Below are positions 5,912 to 8,123 of a DNA stretch of 8,123 bases, in pieces. The position numbers and the translations under genes are program-made. The notes beneath the pieces were generated by a model. That model did not search any database. It was not told the DNA's origin and saw only the letters and a program-made list of their open reading frames with translations. Origin of the DNA: Verrucomicrobiota bacterium (GTDB lineage Bacteria; Verrucomicrobiota; Verrucomicrobiia; Limisphaerales; UBA1096); assembly GCA_015658765.1 (NCBI GenBank), contig DQOE01000013.1:1-8123 (forward strand). The letters run 5' to 3'. Position 1 is the stretch's first letter. Every line of letters begins with the position of its first letter.

Positions 5912-5935
5912 ATCCTGTTCAGCCTGTCCATCCAT
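5912..5935. repeat. ATCCTGTTCAGCCTGTCCAT-type mini-repeat at the hflX 3' end
   Basis: This short phrase repeat lies in the gap between convergent moeB and hflX and overlaps the hflX stop (5919-5921). It shares ATCCTGT with the repeat in the ankyrin gene tail (1443-1449). It encodes the last hflX residues (about GWTG). The convergent gap has no clear bidirectional terminator hairpin. Confidence 0.5.
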
Positions 5936-7256
5936 CTTCATTTCCTGATGGAAGAGGGAGCTTGGCCAGGTTGTCCTCGCGGATGATGAACGGCTCGAAT
6001 GTGGCCCGGTGGCTTGGCGGGATGAGCGCCTTGAACACCGCCTCGGCTGCGTCGTAATCCCGCTCCAGCACCTGCCCCACCTCGTGCAGTTGGGCGATCA
6101 CTTGCGACTGCGAATGCGGAATGCTCAACACCAGCATCTCGCGCACCGGCCGCAGTTGCTTGCCCAGTTCCGCCATGAACGCCTCGAAGCCTTCGCCTGT
6201 GCTGGCCGAGACCACGATGGAGTTCGGATGCAGATCCGTGAAACGCTTGGCCAAGCCGGGGGTGGTGACGCGGTCGATCTTGTTGAACACCATCAGCGTC
6301 GGCTTGTCGGCCACGCCCAACTCGTCGAGCACGACGTTCACCGCCTCGATTTGTTCCTCCACCTGGGGCGAACTGATATCCACGACGTGCAGCAGCAAGT
6401 CCGCCTCGATCACTTCCTCGAGTGTCGCCTTGAATGCGACGACCAGGTCGTGCGGCAGCTTGCGGATGAAGCCCACCGTGTCGGAAAGCAGCACGTTTTG
6501 ATTCGTCGGCAGGCACAACCGCCGCGTCGTCGGGTCGAGCGTCGCGAACAGCTTGTCCTCGGCGAGCGCCGAGGCGCCGGTGATGGCGTTGAACAGCGTG
6601 GACTTGCCGGCGTTCGTGTAGCCGACCAGCGAGCCAAGCGGCCACTGGTTGCGCTTGCGGCCGGTGCGCTGGACGCTGCGATGGCGCATGACCAGCTCGA
6701 GGTCGCGCTGAATCTTGTCGATGCGCTCGCGAACCTTGCGGCGATCGACCTCGAGCTGGCTTTCGCCCTCGCCGCCGCGCATGCCGATGCCGCCCTTCTG
6801 CCGCGACAAGTGAGTCCAGAACCGCGTCAACCTCGGCAGCAGATGGTTCAGTTGCGCCAGCTCCACCTGCAGCTTGCCCTCGCGCGTGCGGGCGCGCTGG
6901 GAGAAGATGTCGAGAATCAGCGCGGTGCGATCGAGGATTTTGCACTCGAAAACCTTTTCAAGGTTGCGGCCCTGGGCCGGGCTGAGTTCCTCGTCGAACA
7001 CCACCGTGTCCACCTCGGCCTCTTTGCACTGCTCCGCGAACTCGCGCGCCTTGCCGGGGCCGATGAACGTCGCGGCGTTGACCCTGTCGAGCCGCTGGGT
7101 GCCGCGTCCGGCGACCTCCCCACCCGCCGTGCCGACCAGTTCCTCCAACTCGTCGAGCGACTCGTCGATGCACCACGCATCCTGACCCTTTAGCTGCACG
7201 CCAACGATGAAGACCCGCTCGGTCTCGCGATTGATGATTTCGACCAGTCCCTTCAC
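5919..7256 (-). CDS. hflX: GTPase HflX
   Basis: 445 residues, a normal length. HflX is a ribosome-binding GTPase that splits stalled or hibernating 70S ribosomes under stress, and is cytoplasmic. The N-terminal HflX domain carries ERVFIVGVQL, NAATFIGPGKARE (60-72), VVFDEELSPAQGRNLEK (85-101), DRTALILDIFSQRART (109-124) and the hallmark GGIGMRGGEGESQLEVDRR (155-173). The G domain has G1 GYTNAGKS (212-219), FATLDPTTRR (237-246), G3 DTVGF (259-263), G4 NKID (325-328) and G5 SAS (350-352). The C-terminal region is short. The start is GTG (7256-7254), not ATG. It comes after the lipoprotein's TAG and one ATT codon, in the same frame, which suggests cotranscription and coupling. The last few residues are encoded by a dispersed mini-repeat. 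A 12-bp palindrome copy lies inside the gene. Confidence 0.97.
   Translation of the reverse strand: MKGLVEIINRETERVFIVGVQLKGQDAWCIDESLDELEELVGTAGGEVAGRGTQRLDRVNAATFIGPGKAREFAEQCKEAEVDTVVFDEELSPAQGRNLEKVFECKILDRTALILDIFSQRARTREGKLQVELAQLNHLLPRLTRFWTHLSRQKGGIGMRGGEGESQLEVDRRKVRERIDKIQRDLELVMRHRSVQRTGRKRNQWPLGSLVGYTNAGKSTLFNAITGASALAEDKLFATLDPTTRRLCLPTNQNVLLSDTVGFIRKLPHDLVVAFKATLEEVIEADLLLHVVDISSPQVEEQIEAVNVVLDELGVADKPTLMVFNKIDRVTTPGLAKRFTDLHPNSIVVSASTGEGFEAFMAELGKQLRPVREMLVLSIPHSQSQVIAQLHEVGQVLERDYDAAEAVFKALIPPSHRATFEPFIIREDNLAKLPLPSGNEDGWTG
6245..6256. repeat. 12-bp palindrome GCTTGGCCAAGC inside hflX
   Basis: Core 6246-6255, read on the minus strand as GGC TTG GCC AAG CGT (Gly-Leu-Ala-Lys-Arg) after the G4 NKID motif. 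Another Leu-Ala-Lys in the same gene, near the C-terminus, is spelled CTG GCC AAG and does not complete the palindrome. Confidence 0.9.
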
Positions 7257-7259
7257 AAT

Positions 7260-7754
7260 CTATCTGGTTGCCAACTGGATCACGCGGATGACATCACCCG
7301 CCCGGAGCTTCGCGCCGCCCAGCTTGGCCAACTGCTTCCATGCAACGCGGAGAATCTTCTCCGGCCGGATGATCTCGAACACCTTGAGGCGCGGATCCAG
7401 CTTTGCCGCCGCCAACGCGACGTTCAAGCTCATGCCATCGACAAACGGAATGGAGGAAACCACTCCGGTGGCGGCATCGACAAACGTCACCGCGCCGGCC
7501 TTGGCCAAGTCGAGCAGCGCTCGGCCGGACGCCTTTCCCACCGAAACCGCCACCTCGCCGCCGGCCTTGATCGTGGCCACGGCGACTTTGCCGGTGGCTT
7601 TGCCCGCGACCTTGACTGTGCCGGTGGCCAGCGACGTCACGCCGCTGGCCGTTTTCCGGGCGATCGTGCCGCAACCCGCCGCCAGCATCGCGCAAGTCAA
7701 CAGGGCGGCGACGGACAACAGGCGGCTTCCTTGGCCAAGCGGCGATCGCAACAT
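7260..7754 (-). CDS. Small lipoprotein of unknown function
   Basis: 164 residues from the ATG at 7754-7752. The open frame continues upstream to 7877, but that part overlaps the haem-binding gene in another frame and would place a basic extension before the signal peptide, so I reject it. A TTG at 7719 preceded by AAGGA is a further possibility. The signal peptide is residues 1-27, with lipobox LAAGC and Cys28 as the lipidated residue. Residues 31-90 are a low-complexity Ala/Gly/Val/Lys/Thr stretch with quasi-repeats (VKVAGKATGKVAVATIKAGG), probably an extended or amphipathic structure. The C-terminal 45 residues are more ordered and end in LRAGDVIRVIQLATR. I do not recognise the family. It lies 46 bp downstream of the haem-binding gene and directly before hflX on the same strand, so all three may be cotranscribed. 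It holds two full palindrome copies. Confidence 0.72.
   Translation of the reverse strand: MLRSPLGQGSRLLSVAALLTCAMLAAGCGTIARKTASGVTSLATGTVKVAGKATGKVAVATIKAGGEVAVSVGKASGRALLDLAKAGAVTFVDAATGVVSSIPFVDGMSLNVALAAAKLDPRLKVFEIIRPEKILRVAWKQLAKLGGAKLRAGDVIRVIQLATR
7500..7509. repeat. CTTGGCCAAG palindrome inside the lipoprotein gene
   Basis: 10-bp core read on the minus strand as GAC TTG GCC AAG GCC (Asp-Leu-Ala-Lys-Ala). A related TTGGCCAA (7324-7331) in the same gene encodes a second Leu-Ala-Lys. Confidence 0.88.
7730..7739. repeat. CTTGGCCAAG palindrome at the lipoprotein gene start
   Basis: 10-bp core beginning 12 nt after the start codon, read as CCG CTT GGC CAA GGA (Pro-Leu-Gly-Gln-Gly) in the n-region of the signal peptide. 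On the plus strand it is followed by CGG, so one flank fits the extended consensus. Confidence 0.88.
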
Positions 7755-7800
7755 CACTCGACGCAAAGTAGCACGAACAACTGTCGCATCAAAAGCTGTT

Positions 7801-8123
7801 TCACTTGGCCGGGCCGACCTGCAGTGCCGCCAACAAATCGAGAACATCCTCGCGGTTGAAACTGTTGAGCAGGCCAACCGGCATCGGCGAGAAGGTGGAA
7901 TCGTTCCGGGTGGCGATGGCGCTCCGCTGAATTTCGCGGGTGAGCGTCGGTTGATACGGGTTGGGCGCGAGCAACAGCGACTTGTCCCTCTCGGCCACCA
8001 ACCGCCCCGCGATCAACTCGCCCTGCTTGGTCGTTATGGCCACGTTGCGGTATTTGTCGTCGATCACCCTCGACGGCTCGAGGATCGATTCCAGCATCGC
8101 CCGGGCATCGAACCGCGCCCCGA
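7801..8123 (-). CDS. PVC-type haem-binding protein (TIGR02603-like), C-terminal end
   Basis: Partial gene: the last 106 residues are visible, the frame is open to the right edge and the stop is TGA at 7803-7801. The visible part reads GARFDARAMLESILEPSRVI, then TTKQGELIAGRLVAERD, IQRSAIATRND, FSPMPVGLLNSF and EDVLDLLAAL. This order of ESIL-PS, V.T..G....G, S.MP.GLL and DLL.aL blocks is the usual C-terminal part of the putative haem-binding domain (TIGR02603) in large secreted planctomycete and verrucomicrobial proteins, where it follows a CxxCH haem site. That site would lie outside the window, so haem binding itself is not seen here. Such proteins are thought to be periplasmic electron-transfer or sugar-oxidation components. 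An internal Met at 8097 is not a start, because homologous sequence continues upstream of it. The lipoprotein and hflX follow on the same strand. Confidence 0.82.
   Translation of the reverse strand, partial: GARFDARAMLESILEPSRVIDDKYRNVAITTKQGELIAGRLVAERDKSLLLAPNPYQPTLTREIQRSAIATRNDSTFSPMPVGLLNSFNREDVLDLLAALQVGPAK

Noticed and set aside
5145..5912. 255-aa minus-strand open frame
   Set aside because: Antisense of moeB; composition-driven shadow with no motifs.
5889..5918. Bidirectional terminator between convergent moeB and hflX
   Set aside because: No stem of useful length with flanking T/A runs is visible in this 30-bp gap.
6009..7193. 394-aa plus-strand open frame
   Set aside because: It is the antisense of hflX, which has complete HflX and GTPase motifs. 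The frame is rich in His, Arg, Gln and Leu and matches no family.
7742..7749. GCGATCGC, the cyanobacterial HIP1 octamer
   Set aside because: I noticed only this one copy, and nothing else suggests a cyanobacterium; the iterated motif here is CTTGGCCAAG.

Overview
The window is GC-rich (roughly 60%, estimated by eye), gene-dense bacterial chromosome. It most likely comes from a member of the PVC superphylum, probably Verrucomicrobiota. Three genes point there: a secreted F5/8-type-C (discoidin-like) protein of a kind I associate with planctomycetes and verrucomicrobia, the C-terminal end of a PVC-type haem-binding (TIGR02603-like) protein, and an Agl23/TIGR03663-type membrane glycosyltransferase. 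The phylum assignment is inference. No rRNA, tRNA, CRISPR array, transposase or phage gene was seen, and no stretch over 300 bases lacks a gene.

Layout. Bases 1-3021 are all minus strand. Read in the direction of transcription they run: a UreF-like protein, a DUF4396 membrane protein, an ankyrin-repeat lipoprotein (the last two joined by an ATGA overlap), a secreted discoidin-like protein, and the 5' part of an Agl23-like glycosyltransferase cut by the left edge. Bases 3176-5888 are plus strand: dtd (D-aminoacyl-tRNA deacylase), a secreted alpha/beta hydrolase/esterase, and a MoeB/MoeZ-type E1-like adenylyltransferase with a C-terminal rhodanese domain. Bases 5919-8123 are minus strand: the 3' end of a haem-binding protein cut by the right edge, then a small lipoprotein, then the GTPase hflX, which is convergent with the MoeB gene.

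How the genes relate. Most are housekeeping (dtd for tRNA proofreading, hflX for ribosome rescue, moeB for sulfur-carrier activation) or envelope and secreted proteins. The only compact cassette is UreF-like/DUF4396/ankyrin lipoprotein. It has no urease genes beside it, and the DUF4396 protein is rich in Met, Cys and His, so a role in metal handling is possible but unproven.

The strongest unexplained signal is not a gene. The 10-bp palindrome CTTGGCCAAG occurs nine times, mostly within a longer CGCTTGGCCAAGCG consensus, against an expectation below 0.01 for random sequence. It lies in coding and intergenic DNA, and the intergenic copies extend to perfect palindromes of 14-18 bp. It behaves like a highly iterated palindrome comparable in style to cyanobacterial HIP1. 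A second layer is a set of AT-richer phrase-like mini-repeats (ATCCGCAGAT, CTCTGCGTC, ATCCTGT and similar), one of which folds into nested hairpins and two of which have become the 3' ends of genes. No recognisable Shine-Dalgarno sequence precedes any of the ten visible gene starts.
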